DNA from: Cryptomeria japonica | Taxonomy: Eukaryota > Streptophyta > Pinopsida > Cupressales > Cupressaceae | Direction of reading: 5' to 3' | Length of the DNA stretch: 64,000 nt | NCBI RefSeq assembly: GCF_030272615.1 | Contig: NC_081414.1 | Coordinates: forward strand, 768,500,153-768,564,152 | Shown: piece after piece, positions 20,699-33,100 of the stretch | How positions within the stretch are numbered: position 1 is the stretch's first letter | Layout of the letters: the number at the start of each line of letters is the position of its first letter | Translations under genes and position numbers: made by a program | The notes under the pieces: model-generated | Databases searched by the model: none | What the model saw: the letters and a program-made list of their open reading frames with translations, nothing else | What the model was told of the DNA's origin: nothing

Positions 20699-22204
20699 AT
20701 AAGCATTTGATAATTTACAAATTTGTTTGATTCCAATGTTGGTGCAATTCTGATTTTGATATAACCTAGGTTCAAAATAGGAAAGATATATCCAAGATTA
20801 TGAACCTAGTATAGATTGATCAAGCTTCGTGATAGAGGATTTGATTATCCTGATGAGAAACTTGATAATGATGTTGAAATAGCTTGTTGAATGTTAATGT
20901 TTATAGAACTTCTTGGGAATAACCTATGGGATTAGTGACCTAGTTGTTTGAGCTAGTTCGACAATACGTGATGGTATAGAGACAAACCTACTTCAAGAAT
21001 AATTTTGATAGTGATGTTTTGACACTTTGGTTTTGATTTGGTGTTTCAAGTGTTGGAAAACTTTTTTATTACCCTTTTGATCAAACTTTTTCAGCAATTT
21101 GTTGGATTTTTACTCACGCGTAGATGATAATTTTCTTCAATTTTTGACCATTTGGAACATGTAACAGACATAGAAGACACAATGTTTAATAAACAAAATG
21201 TACAAGCAAGTACAAATCTTATGCCAGGCTAAGACAATAGTTGTTGAATCTCACGTGGGGTTTCCCCCGAGGCTACGCTATTCAAAACGGATATTTAGAT
21301 GCTTGACCACACTGGCTCCACCCTCGGCACTCACTTTTTTGGGGCAGCCAAGCACCAATTTCCATGAAAACTCCTCATGGAAAACTTTATATCTCTACTA
21401 GGAACCGTATGTGTGTGAGCCGCTCCAGAGGTCCGACCTCCTACGCCAACAACTAGAAGGATTTTGACAACTAGTACAAGTGGTTTTTAGTAAAGGCTTA
21501 TGGTCATGTGGCCATACATGCGACACTTTCAGCTCTGTAAATACAGAGGGTTCCTAGCCTATAGGGGTTACGCTCCATAAGGTTTATGGGAAACATAGTG
21601 TCGGTATGAACTTATTAGCACATGTTGTTTGGGACTTTCGTCATAAACATGATTTATTTATAGTGGATTGGAAGGACTCGGTATTATCCCGTTTCTAGTT
21701 TAGGTCGTTCCCCTCTTAATGGCCCCCTCAAGGCAGCTTGGGAAGGCAGGGCCTCTAAAAGATTTAATTGCTTGAAAGTAAAGAAAGCATAAAAGAGTGG
21801 GTTTGGCTTTTTGGTCACCCAATTAAGGGGAGAGCATATACCTACCACTTTCGAGACACAAAATATAAGTGTTCTTTTTAACCTTTTCAAAGCAATTGCT
21901 GGCTAAGTCCTATTTGGAGATGTTGCTCTAATAAGCATGGTGTTTATTTTAGCCTTTTTAGAAGTGTATGTGCAACTATTTTAGAGAAGTTACTAAAAAT
22001 GCAAGTTGCATGTTGTCAATTTATCCTCTTAGTTAGACTAAATGAACAAGACATGATATATTACTTCCCAAAATAAGGCTTTTAATTAACTAGATGAGGA
22101 AATGCATAAAATTTGCCTTAACATCACCCTACACATGCATGTTAGTAGTTTGAAAAATCTAATTTCTTGGACATTCGGACCTACAAGAAAATTTTGTTAG
22201 TTGG
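20699..22204 (-). other. T2 leader
   Basis: About 1.5 kb without a credible gene. The part at about 21230-21570 is a conserved leader block: it recurs in inverse orientation at 24001-24256 and resembles a block in the T1 leader near 17000. AT-rich sequence flanks it. Confidence 0.5.
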
Positions 22205-22560
22205 AAACAAAAGCGCTATTCTACCATATACGCTATCTTTTTCCTCAAATGCGCTAATCTTTAGAGAAAAAGAGCTAACCTAGACTACAAAAGTGCTGCT
22301 CTGCAGATACAAAAGCGTGATTTCTTTAATAAATGCGCTAATCTAGAGGACAAAAGCGCTAACCTAGAAGACAAAAGCGCTAACCTAGAAGACAAAAGTG
22401 CTAATTGACGATGCTAATGCACATATTTTCAGACAAAAGCGCTAACTTGCATGGCATATGTGCTAACTTGTGATGCAAATGCGCTAACTTATGAGCAAAA
22501 GTGCTGTCAGAATTCACATATGCATGAATCTGCATTACAAATGCGTTAATTTTACTTTTT
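22205..22560 (-). repeat. T2 leader array of AGCGCTTTTGT motifs
   Basis: About 14-16 variants of acaaaagcgcta (plus strand), spaced 15-30 bases apart, with changes such as aaatgcgcta and aaaagtgcta. Read on the element's sense strand it is TAGCGCTTTTGT, the same motif as the T3 array at 50003-50330. Confidence 0.9.
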
Positions 22561-22592
22561 GCGAGGTTTTTAAAGGTATATGTGAGGTCCAT

Positions 22593-22612
22593 GAGCCCCA
22601 CAGTGGGCGCCA
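22593..22612 (-). promoter_or_regulatory. T2 primer-binding site (Lys tRNA-like)
   Basis: Minus strand TGGCGCCCACTGTGGGGCTC. This closely resembles the complement of a lysine tRNA 3' end and differs from the site of T1, T3 and T4. It lies five bases from the LTR end. Confidence 0.75.
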
Positions 22613-22617
22613 AAATA

Positions 22618-23710
22618 TGTCGACTTGAATTTCATCCTCAGAATGCTACCTGCAATAAGTTAGTTTCACAAAATACCAATAAAAATGCTACAGGAAATCC
22701 AAACTCAACCAATGAAAATACATGAAATACATATTAAAATAGAACATTATTTTTACCTTCATGTTTTATGTCTCATTGTGTCCTAACTCCACTGTTCCTG
22801 GTTGCAGATGGTGTGCTCTCAGACAATGCACTGATAGCTTCCAAGATGGCATATGAAGAATGGACTGATAGCTGATAGTTAACAAATGCTATGATATGAA
22901 ATACTACATGATTTTGCTAAAATGACTATGCTAAATGATAATTGCTATTTGCTTCAAGATTAAAACTCACGGATGCATAAGTTTTACAAATGATTTGCTT
23001 GAAAATGCACTTGAAGTCTCTTGAAGTCTAACTCTCTCTCAACTAAAGCTCTTGATTTTAAAGACCTTGAGAGGATGAGATGATGTGGCTCAGATCAACG
23101 ATCATGATCAGATCTACAGATTTTGATGGTTGTGAGCAAAGGTGAAGGCTGAGAGAAAGGGGGAAGGAGAAGACAAGTGTCACTTATCTCACCTTGACTG
23201 GGAGAATCTAGGGATGATTGGAGAAGATTTAGGCATGATAGGACAAGTGGACTCAAGTCCTTCCTAAGATATAGGGAGTGTTGGAGAGAATATAGGAGAT
23301 GGTTATGAAATATGTGTATGTACACAATATTCATTAAGTTTGGAAGTTGGAGATAAATGATGAATTAATATTTAAGAAATATTAATTTCCTTAGCCACAT
23401 GTTTGATGAGTTGGCAAAGGGAAGATGAAGTGGAGATGGAAGGTGAGTTGGAAAAGAAAGATTAAATAATTTAAGAAATTATTTAATATTTGAGACTATA
23501 GGATAGAAGAATAACCATTAAATATTAGATATTTAATTAATTAGAAGAATATGATAGATGAATTAATTAATAAAATATTAATTAATAGAAAGACATAAAA
23601 ATGAATTAAATAAATGAATCTTTTCAAATTAACTATTTAATAGAATAATAATTATTAAATAAATATAAAATATTTATTTAATTGCTCATAGCCATTTTTA
23701 TGTGTATACA
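22618..23710 (-). repeat. T2 5' LTR
   Basis: About 1093 bp. The sense strand starts TGTATACACATAAAAATG at 23710 and ends TTCAAGTCGACA at 22618. The start resembles those of T1 and T4. Only one copy is in the window, so the outer end is inferred from the TG/CA rule and from the change of sequence type at 23711. Confidence 0.7.
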
Positions 23711-24000
23711 ATGATGTTAAATGATGATATTATACTAATGTTGTAATGATATTGTTAATATTGTCTTGCAACTGGTAGGAAGAGCTAGCAAAGGGTAATG
23801 CAATTGGTAGGAGAGTTTGTATTGGAAACCGGTATTACTTATGATATGGAGAGTTGAACTGGTAACCCTACCTGTAGAAGACAACCAAACCCTAACCAAT
23901 GAAGCTTGGTGAATCGATTGAAGCAGATTATGATCAAATGATGAATGGTAATGATTATGACACGTATGCATGTTGCATGAGAAATGTTTTAAATGATTCA
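23711..24000 (+). repeat. Copia-type LTR fragment X, left part
   Basis: About 290 bases that match 24295-24585 closely (shared GGAAGAGCTAG, GGAAACCGGTATTACTTATG and AAGCTTGGTGAATC stretches). It is the early part of a copia-type LTR whose first bases are missing at the T2 border. It stops abruptly at about 24000 at AAATGATTCAT. Confidence 0.7.
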
Positions 24001-24256
24001 TGGTGCGTAGGGATAACAATTTTTGTCTTGGGAATGAGAAAGTTCATTGTTGGGAACCTTCTGTATTTACAGAGTTGAAAGTGCCACATGTATGGCCACA
24101 TGACCGAAAGCCTTTACTAAAAGCCACTTGTAGTAGTTGCCAAAATCATTTTAATTGTTGGTGCAGGAGGTCAGGCCTTTGAAGCGACTCACACACATAC
24201 AATTCTTAGTAGAGATATAAAGTTTGTCATGGGGAGTTTTCATGGAAATTGGTGCT
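24001..24256 (+). repeat. Tat leader fragment, inverse to T2 leader
   Basis: Reverse-complement match to about 21330-21570 of the T2 leader (shared CTGTATTTACAGAG, ATGTATGGCCACATGACC and GTTTTCATGGAAATTGGTGC). No coding content. It marks an old insertion or rearrangement between two LTR segments. Confidence 0.7.
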
Positions 24257-25002
24257 TGTTGGCATTTGCATGAAGATTGCATTAATGAAATGTTATGTTG
24301 TCATTGATGTCAATTAACCGGTAATGATGTTGTAATAATGTTGTTTTGTAACCAGTAGGAAGAGCTAGTAAAGGGAACTGCAACCGGTAGGTAAGTTTGT
24401 GGAGGAAACCGGTATTACTTATGAAATGGAGAGATGAACCGGTAACCCTACCTATAGTGAAGACCAAACCCTAATTGATGGAGCTTGGTGAATCCATTGA
24501 AGCAAATTATGATCAAATGATGAATGGTAATGATTATGACATGTTTGAATGTTGTATGAGAATTTTTTTAAATGATTCATCTCCACTGTGGTTTTTCCCA
24601 TTTTGGTTTCTATGTCAAAAATATTGTGTCAAGTGGTGAATACTTTTGTGGTTATGTTTACTATGGTTAAATTGCTTAACTGATAAATCCACTTTGATAT
24701 GTTATGATCACCGGCAACAATCTGAAATATGTTTTAACTACGTTTAGTAAAGTATTTGAATGGTTAAGTCAAAAGGTTTTAAGAGTTTCAAAGGTCTTTT
24801 ATTGTTAGTTTGTTATAACAGTCAACCGGTTTAACTTGTCAGTATTATTGTATTTGATGTTCAGTGTTGAAACCATTCAAATTAGAGTTTGTCTTGAGAG
24901 GTTGATTTTGAGTTTGGTGAAAGTGTATAAAGTTTTCTATCTACTGATTCACCCCCCCCTCCTCCCCTCTCAGTAGTTGACCGGATCCTTATTCTTTCAT
25001 CA
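24257..25002 (+). repeat. Copia-type LTR B, probable solo LTR
   Basis: Starts TGTTGGCATTTGCATG and ends with the C-rich CACCCCCCCC...CTCAGTAG block and ATTCTTTCA or TCATCA. The body shares its first 300 bases with fragment X and later parts with the NA-2 LTRs. Compared with X it seems to lack several hundred internal bases. I found no matching target duplication, so its right end is not certain. Confidence 0.6.
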
Positions 25003-25560
25003 TACCATTAGGAAGATCTCTTTGTAGATCAATATAGATCATGTATGTATGCGATTATGCGAATAATGTTGTAATCATTCATGCAGAGGATTTGGTTGAT
25101 CATAGGTGATCAAATTGGGTTTGTGGAAGAAGTTTTAGGCCTTCGGTATTGAGCTTAACTGGAACTATACTTAGACATGGGAGATGCTATACTTGTAGTT
25201 CAATCTTCATTCTGGATTGTTGTCTAATGTTTAATATAGTCAGTGAGACTCCTTTGTGATGAGCAATGTTCTCTAGGCTATTGGCCTTCCTGCATGTGCA
25301 AGCCCCTTATTGTAATATTTATTCATCTCATCACTGGATAGATATTGTGGGTCTCCAATCCCACTGTGGTTTTTCCTTTTTGAGGTTTTCCACGTATAAA
25401 TTTATGGTGTTATGGTGTTTATCTTTGTGGTTGCATTATTGCTTATCATTATATTCTTTTATGTTTACCGGTTTTTAAGTTGTTGCATTAATGGTTTAGT
25501 GTAAATTTATTTACTCCATTCTAGCTTCATAATGGTTACATTTATTTCACATTGACTACT
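25003..25560 (+). repeat. Copia-type LTR fragment X, right part
   Basis: The stretch at 25255-25420 (TTGGCC, GCATGTGCAAGCCCC, TTTATTCATC, ATTGTGGGTC, CCACTGTGG) matches the middle of the NA-2 LTR read on its sense strand. It may be the continuation of the fragment at 23711-24000, split by 24001-25002. Its 3' end fades into unrecognised sequence. Confidence 0.5.
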
Positions 25561-27076
25561 TCATGAAGCTTTATCACTTCCTTAACCTCAAGCTCTATGT
25601 CTTGGAATGTCATTCTTTTATTGTATATTGCAACCTTAATTTGCAGGTTATTTGATTGTCTAAATTTTTGGCATAAGGTGGCCACTTCATACTACATTCA
25701 TTTATTTTATTGATATCTGGTTGATCAGGTATTGACATATTACATGTTTGTTTAATATTTATTTTTAAGGTGCTTACATGTATTTATTAAATAGTCATAA
25801 TGTTTATCTTAATAGCATATACCAAGTGACTTGAACTTAGAGTAGCTTGTGACCTATTAACATGTTAGTTTAAGAAATTGTGCAATCTGAGATGAACATG
25901 ATTTTAGTTTCATGCAAGTATGTTGCCCATTAGGTAATGACAAATATCAAATTCATAATGGCCTTATAATCTAGTTTCTCCAGTTTTACTCAAAAGATTT
26001 TAAGCTGGCCGTGGAAACCAAAAAGATGACAATATGGTAGGGGTAATATAGTTAACACTTTTTAATCTCTTCCATGTTTCTCTTCGGCTATGTTGCCCCC
26101 CTTATTTGGCATCATGGTTTGATATAAAAATTAAAAAAGCTATTGTCTGCAATCTTTAACATATATTTCTTCATCTTGATGATGGATCATAAAGCTGGTG
26201 CAATGTTGATGTGAAAACTCTCACATGATTTGATCCTAATTCTTTCTTTTCATCTATACATGAATTGTGAAAATGTTATGTTCTTAATATAGTTTGCAGT
26301 TTTTTAAAGATTGTGTATAAAATGAAAAAATAATGTCTTCTTTTTTCTCCTGTAGAATTTCAACTGTGAAATTGTTATGTCCCCTTTTTTTGTAATTTTA
26401 ATTGTGAAATTGACATGTATTGAACTACGAAATTTATATCCTCATTAGCTTTTCAAATGACATAAAATAAATTTTCTTGGCATTGAATCTTTGAAGTTAG
26501 TTATTTTGGAATACCTTTTTCTGAGGAAACTAGAACACCTATTTAAGTTGTGCAAAATTTTTTATTTAGTTATGATTTGATTACAACAGTCAACCAAAAA
26601 TTAGAGGGCTAATTTTAGGAATGGATGGAGATCATATCCAAATCCTAGGGGGTTGCAAGTTGATTGTTAGTTCCTACCTCTAGGAAACTATAGTAGAGGG
26701 TCTTCCTTAAACAGTGATTAATCATTTTTCTCTAAACCAATCAAATTTTCCCATTTCTTTATATAAATTTATTTTCTCACATACAATATGTACAATTTGC
26801 AAATTTTTTATCTGAAATATTGATCCAAATTATTTTGGCAGTATGTGGTTAGCTTTGTAGACGGTTCGTAGATGGGTTTGTAGATATCAATGTAAGAGAA
26901 CACACTATACACAAGGTCTCTGCCAGTACGTTGCAGGAGGTGGTAAATAGTTGACTTCTCTAAATTTTCTTTTGTCTTTTGTGATCTTTTCTGGTGGCAA
27001 TCAATTTTGTAGACATGCGAGATAGCGATGAAGTTGACGACATGAATAACATAGACCTCATGGTGGGCAAATAATA
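25561..27076. other. AT-rich low-copy-looking DNA, no gene seen
   Basis: About 1.5 kb with no LTR, no tandem array and no coding signal. It ends at the calmodulin-like pseudogene and may include its decayed upstream region or intron. The open frame on the minus strand at 26808-27227 only overlaps the pseudogene in antisense. Confidence 0.4.
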
Positions 27077-27470
27077 ATGACCGATTTAAATGAAATTCAG
27101 AGCATATGTGATATTGTGGACAAAAAAGTACATGGAATGGTGAGCGTTGAGGAAATGTGTTGAAATGTTTTGGTTCAATAACAAATTTTGAACACCAATG
27201 TGCAAACATGATCTGAGATGTACGCACCTACGAATCAAGGAATTTGTTGAGTTTTATCAATCTATCCTTGTTTGTCAAGTGATGAAGAAAAAGACGAGTC
27301 GAAGCATTTGATGGAGGTGTGTAGAGTTTTTAATCAAAACAAAGATGGGTACATTTCTTGCAACGAGATTTAGAATGTGTTGTTCACAATGGGATTGATT
27401 CCACGGGGACAAGATTAACAAACCTGTGAGAAAATGATGTGAAATAGTGGATTGCTTTCATGGTGTTGCA
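27077..27470 (+). pseudogene. Calmodulin-like (CML) EF-hand protein, decayed
   Basis: CML proteins bind calcium through EF-hand loops and relay calcium signals. Starting at ATG 27077 the sequence reads MTDLNEIQSICDIVD and then VSVEEM, like the first helix and loop of a plant CML. After stops, RIKEFVEFYQSIL (27220-27265) fits the end of the second EF hand. In another frame SSDEEKDESKHLMEVCRVF leads into NQNKDGYISCNE (27335-27375), a recognisable EF-hand loop with Asn for the first Asp, then LFTMGL and CEKMM, as between EF hands three and four. At least two frameshifts and five stops show it is dead. No intron can be placed. It is the only host-gene remnant in the window. Confidence 0.7.
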
Positions 27471-28390
27471 ACTAGGAAAAAACCAAGGATTTGTATAATC
27501 AGCAGACAAGTTTCAATTTTCATGATATGCGTCGGATTACGTTGGCAATGGAAACTCTTCAACATCTTGTAACAATCCTAGGATTCAATAGGTGATCAAT
27601 TCTATAGTTGTAGCAGAAGCATACCCATACCTAGTCAGAGAAGATGTGTAAGCAAGGGTAGTGGTTAATCATGGCTAAGGTCAGATACAGATCAATACCT
27701 AGTAGCACGCCATCTAGTTCATTTTATTGATTTTTTAAATGAAGGACAACTAAAATTCAAGACCATTATAGGTAGCATGGTTGCCTTCAAGCCAAATTTT
27801 GGACTTCTGTAATTATTGAAAATGAGGACCCACATGAAACAAAGGTGAAAAATGGTTCCAAGTTGTTAGGTATCTCTGAGTGTAAGTAAGAGCATATGCT
27901 CCAATGTTTGGTATCTCCCTCCTTCCCCCAACCAAATGACAATCAACATGCATACCAAGGCAAATGGAATTATAGATTGAGAGAGGAAATACCAGAACAT
28001 CAAGGGGCCGTGAGGTACAAATTCTTTCTATATTTCTTTATATAGTTTATCTAGTTTCTTTTCAATTGAAAATTTCTCTCATAAAATATGATTATTCAAT
28101 GGGGTTGTTACTTTTTTATCCCTATCAACAAACATGTTCCATTAGGTGATGCATGTACATTTTAGTGTTTTGTTTTGTAAGTTGCAAACTACGACAATAG
28201 AGTAGATAGTTTCTCTTTTTAATAAATGCACATGCCTATTCAGAAGCACAAATTCAATGTGTTCAATGATAGTTTTGTAGTTAGCATAGTGTATAGTGGT
28301 ATTATTCATTTAAGTCTTTTCAATGAATTTGGCGAGTAGTCACAAGCTAGATCTGCTAAGTGGGTTACTCTACAAAAACTTGGTAGGAAA
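27471..28390. other. Unrecognised DNA downstream of the CML remnant
   Basis: About 900 bases without a sustained frame, repeat array or LTR feature. Some of it may be decayed 3' sequence of the CML gene. Confidence 0.35.
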
Positions 28391-28480
28391 GTTCTTACCA
28401 GAAACTAGCAAGGTAATGAAAAGTTTTTACCTCCCATGTCACTTTCCATAGTGAATTATTGATTGCCTCCAAATGCTCTT
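28391..28480. repeat. 87-bp tandem repeat, unit left of the solo LTR
   Basis: GTGAATTATTGATTGCCTCCAA and its surroundings match the units at 36237-36406 (GTGAATCATTGATTGCC). The last five bases, CTCTT, are the target duplication of the solo LTR. The array was interrupted by that insertion. Confidence 0.75.
28476..28480. repeat. Target-site duplication of the solo LTR, left copy
   Basis: CTCTT, perfect match to 36232-36236. Confidence 0.85.
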
Positions 28481-28986
28481 TGTAATACCCTAAAAATGGT
28501 CATCCAAAACCATGGGCCCCTAATCTCGACTAATGTGCTTAAATTCAATAAATTCATCAAGGTCCTGAATCAAACTATCAATTTAAATCAATCATGAAAG
28601 CTTGATTAATTAATTCCTAAGGTATAAAAATGCAACATGCCAATTACAATTAATTAAATTCTCATTTAATTAATTGATCAAATTCAAAATTCAAAACAGA
28701 AAATCTTTTTAAAATCAAATATCTCATTTATTTAATTAAATATATTTTGCATATTTAATAAATAAATAAAAATTGTCATAAATCTTCAAAAAAGGGAAAC
28801 AAATCAAGAAAGAGGAATTAATTTGAAAAATAAATTGGAAATTATGAGCACAAAAAATAAAAATAGGAAACAAATCGACTAAACTCAAGAAAAATGGAAA
28901 GAATCCAAGCTGCTAATTTGAACTCAATCTTATCTCTCCAAAATGGAATTAAATTATCCAATCAAATCATTTCACCTAGATTGTGC

Positions 28987-29789
28987 TATTAGATTCAATG
29001 ATAGTCCCAAAGACATTGAGGGGGGGGGGGTGAATCAGTGTCTAACCGGTTAGTAGAATATTTATACTTATTTAAAACTTTGCATCCCAAAATAGTGTAT
29101 CGGTAAATAAGAATTAATGCAACAAATAAGAATAACAGAGACAACATAGAAACACACCATAACACAAGATATTTAACGAGGAAACCCAGTGTGGGAAAAA
29201 CCTCGGTGGGATTTGTGACCCACAATATTTACTCACTGGTCAATGAATAAATACTACTTACAATGAGGGGCTCACACATGCAAGGAGGCCAACAGCCTAG
29301 AGCTCACTGCTCAATCACAAAATAGGAGTCACACTGACTACAAAATGGATTATCAAAATCTAATACAATGTACTGCTCAAAACAACATCGCATATGCCAG
29401 GTTTAGTACCAGTTTAAGCTCAATCAATAACGAAAACCTTTGTTGTCAACTATATCACCTTTTACAAAATTGTCTTATACTTCTCATTCATCTTCATACC
29501 TAAAATGATCTGTAAGATCTCATACATATACGAGTCTTTTACAATGTACCATGTTGGCTTTCAAAAGATAATTACATTACAAAATACTAAACAAAAGTTT
29601 ATTCCATATCAGCCTGAGTGTCGGTATGCATTGTTGCTGATGTCGGTGAAGTGCCTGTCGGTGTATGTAGAAATCTATTGTCGGTGCTGGTATCTGCCAG
29701 TTGGTTGCCAGATGGTTGTCAGTTGGTTGCCAAATGGTTGCCATCAATGACAACATCAACTATTCTCATAAGAGTGTAGAATGCCAGCA
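28987..29789 (-). repeat. NA-2 3' LTR
   Basis: 803 bp. On the sense strand it starts TGCTGGCATTCTACAC and ends with the C-run and TCTAATA, where CA has mutated to TA. It contains a run of about ten G (plus strand) near 29021. It matches 34830-35628 over its whole length with scattered changes. Confidence 0.93.
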
Positions 29790-29800
29790 GTCTCCCCCTT
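29790..29800 (-). promoter_or_regulatory. NA-2 polypurine tract
   Basis: Sense strand AAGGGGGAGAC directly before the 3' LTR. It is almost identical to the NA-1 tract. Confidence 0.9.
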
Positions 29801-30139
29801 TGACATTGATGGCAACACTCATGAGAAAAATCCAAAAACTGTTTCCAAAAACTAAAGTCCAAAAAGATTCCAAAAAGATGTGCTCCCCCTGAGCAAGTAA
29901 TTTCCTCTGTAAAATTATTTTTCTCCACTACTCCCCCTTTGACATCAATGGCAAAGGATGTCAAAAATAGTCAAACGAGTTCAAAAATTTCACCTCAAAG
30001 TCTATAACCGGTTGGTTACAATCTGAAAAATATCTGCCAAAATTAAATTCAGACTCTGCTTAAACCTTTTTCTATCATTCAAAGTTGTCTCAGTCTATTG
30101 GATCATATCGGTGAGATGATGCATTTGTTCCTCTGGTGA

Positions 30140-33100
30140 TCACTCTCCTTGAACTAATGCCTTAGATATTTCAATTCTCTGAATGATAAGATTGTATAGC
30201 TTAGGACCAAGTTTATCTTTAAGTTCCCAGGCATTTGACCTTATGCTTGCTTTCTCTTTCTCAAGTTTCTCTAACTTCTCCTCAAAACCTGCCATTTCCT
30301 ACTCAAAAACTGATATATGTCCGGATGAACCAATTATATTATCTGCTATGTCATCAATTTCTTTCTGTGTTTTTCTGATCTCCTTATCTATGTCCTCTGT
30401 CAAAAGGTGAGGTTTGCATGTTTCCCTATATAACTCCTTGTACTCCAAAATTGTAGAGTTAAGTACCGATAATAATGTATTTACATGATCTGTACATTTC
30501 TTTATAGTGTCTTCAAAGAATGTTCTTTTCTCTTTTTCAACTCTCTCCTTAATTGTGTCCTCATTCACCTTATCAATAGTTATTACATTATCAGCAATAA
30601 ATTTGGACAATGTGTCCAATTTACCTAAAGAATCCTTACTGTGATTTGTGTTGCAATTTGGTACAATCAACTTAAGAATAAGTAATGTGTTATCAATTGC
30701 CTTATAGGCCAATGCATTGCAATTCGTTATCTTCTTAATTGAATCCAAAAGTACCTCTGTAACATTGGTAGGTCTGAATTCACTCATAGATGTGTCAGAT
30801 GTTTGACCAATCATTTTTATTACCTCTTTGCTTCTATCAGATGTGTCCATTTTGCTTGCATTTTCTTCTGGTGGATCAGTCTATGTTTGCATCTCAACTT
30901 TTAAAGGTTTCTCAGATTGCTGCAATGTTTTTGTGATTATTAATTTCTCTATCTCTGTGTGCACCTCTGCCTCTATTTGTTTCTCTGAAAGTTCTACTAC
31001 CCAATTTTCAGTCTTCGGTGGCCCTATGCTAGTACCTTTATCTTTAGTAGGTTTTTCAATCCGTGTCGGTTTCTCTGTTTGTGTTGATATCTCAATTTCA
31101 ATAGTTTGTACCAGTTCCTCTGCTATGTTGCTATTGTCAACATTGTCTACCTTAACTTCAGAAGTTTCCTTATCCACAACAATGTTTACCTCTTGTGTAT
31201 CCACATTCATTGTAAAAAGTATCTCCAACTCAAGATTAGTATCATCATGTCTTATTCCTCCAGTGTCAATAACCAGTGGATCTTTTGAGTGTACCAGTGC
31301 GGTATCCAAAGGTGGTAGTGGTAGATTGTCAGTATTCTTAATGTTTGGAACACCACCAATTTTTCCTTTACCTTTGTCCTTTTGATAAACCTTAAATGTT
31401 TTCTTGGGTCTGCTCTTTTCCTCTTGTTTTTCTTTCTCTACAAAGAATATATCCCAATTATCTATTGTTTCTTCTACAATTTCCTTCACTCTTCCATCCA
31501 TCAGGTTTACCTGCTGGTGTCCACTAGCATATACTGATTGGTTAGCCTCAGAAATAAGTTCATCTATTTCTTCCTTGGAGTTAACCGGATGGACTGCCAA
31601 GAGTGCTTCAACTTTCAGTTTCTTATCTAATTCCATCACTGATAGCCTTTTAGCTTCTAGTCTCATGTAGAGATCATTTGGTAGCTCATCAACAACTTCA
31701 ATCAAAACTTTCTTATAAATGTCTAAATGAAGAACAATGCTTTCTTCAATAGTGTTTATGTCAGTATCATTTGAAGAAGTATACCATTTATTCACATTAG
31801 ATAAATTACCTTCCTCTATTATTTCATTCAGTAAATCATTCAATGAAGGAGTAACTAGTGTATGTTTTCTCTTTGGAGTAAGCTTCTTCTTGGGTTCCCT
31901 AACCGCCAGTTATTTCTTCCTTAAAGTTCTTGTTTTCTTCAAAGTAGGAGAAGGTACCGGTGAGGCTTTCCTTTTCCTTTCCACTCTTTTGAACTCAACA
32001 ACCTTCCCGCTATCACTGTCAGAAGATGTGTCAACCGGTGAAATATGTGCCTCCAGTTGAAGTCCTTCAAGCTCACTAGCCAATATGCCACTAAGGTTCA
32101 TGACATTTTCTTTGATTCCTTGTGCTTTCTTAGATGCATCCCTAATGAATTTTTCTCTTTTCTTCTTATTTTTCTCCATTGACACTTTACTAGCTATGGT
32201 TTCAGCACTTCCAAATATTTCCTCAGATGGTTCTCTAGGTGCTTCAAGCAATGCTTTTGCATACATTTCCAGAACATGTAGATCAACCTCATAACCCATT
32301 TTAGTAACCCAAATAGTTCTAGGGCTTACTTCTTCCATCCAAGTTTCATCTCTTTTAATGACAAAACATATTTGCTTGTCATATTTCTCAACTATACTCT
32401 GAGGAATCATTTCCCTAGCTCTCATCTTAGATTGGAAAGTTTTAAAGTAAACTGTTATGTTATTATCTCTATTAGTTCCGATGTTGGTAAAAGATTCTTT
32501 TAGTTGTTTTCCTACTTGTGTATCATAACCAAAGTCTTTGGGTCCTGTACTAGGGATCTCTTTGGTGAAATATAACATCAAACATACCAGAAGGTTTCCA
32601 AAGCAGAAAGTACCCTTTTTTGTCTCCCTTAATCTTTTTCAGGTTATCAATAAGCTCATCCTTTAACCATTCACACACATTTATCTTAGCATTGTTGTTT
32701 ATCATTTCATGTGCACTATAAATACAAATACTGGAAACAGAATTGAGTCTGTTAGCATGTCTGGCTCTGTATCCAAGGACCATACTTACATATCTCACAT
32801 TAATGTCCTTAATGTCATTTACTCTAAGTGATCTATTGTCTGATTTTGCTTTGGTTAGGCTTGTCACCATTTTGTTGGGAATCTTCTTTGTCTTATCAGG
32901 TCTACTACCGGTTGAGGGTAAACCAGTAACTGCCCTAATTGCTTGTCGGGTTATCTTACAAACAAAATCCAACCATAAGAATTCTCCATGTGCTCTACTC
33001 AATACAATCCTTACCACTTCCTTTGGAAATTGAGGGATATTCAGTATCTCCACAAAACCTAAAGTTTCCACAATCTTATGTTCGGGTTTAACAATTCCAT

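Larger units (their letters stand above)
19837..23710 (-). mobile_element. T2: Tat-type element, 5' part only
   Basis: Minus-strand element with 5' LTR (22618-23710), Lys-type primer site (22593-22612), leader with GCG-motif array (22205-22560), an upstream ORF (20435-20698) and the N-terminal part of gag (19882-20394). Gag is cut at 19836/19837 by the T1 5' LTR, so the rest of T2 should lie left of the window beyond T1's other end. The leader motif array and upstream ORF tie T2 to T3 more closely than to T1. Confidence 0.8.

Noticed and set aside
22401-22613. 70-residue minus-strand frame (HHKLAHMPCKLAL-like)
   Set aside because: It is a by-product of the AGCGCTTTTGT motif array in the T2 leader.
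26808-27227. 139-residue open frame on the minus strand
   Set aside because: It overlaps the start of the calmodulin-like remnant in antisense and has no recognisable motif or composition.
27077-27470. Functional calmodulin-like gene
   Set aside because: Several stops and at least two frameshifts interrupt the EF-hand region.
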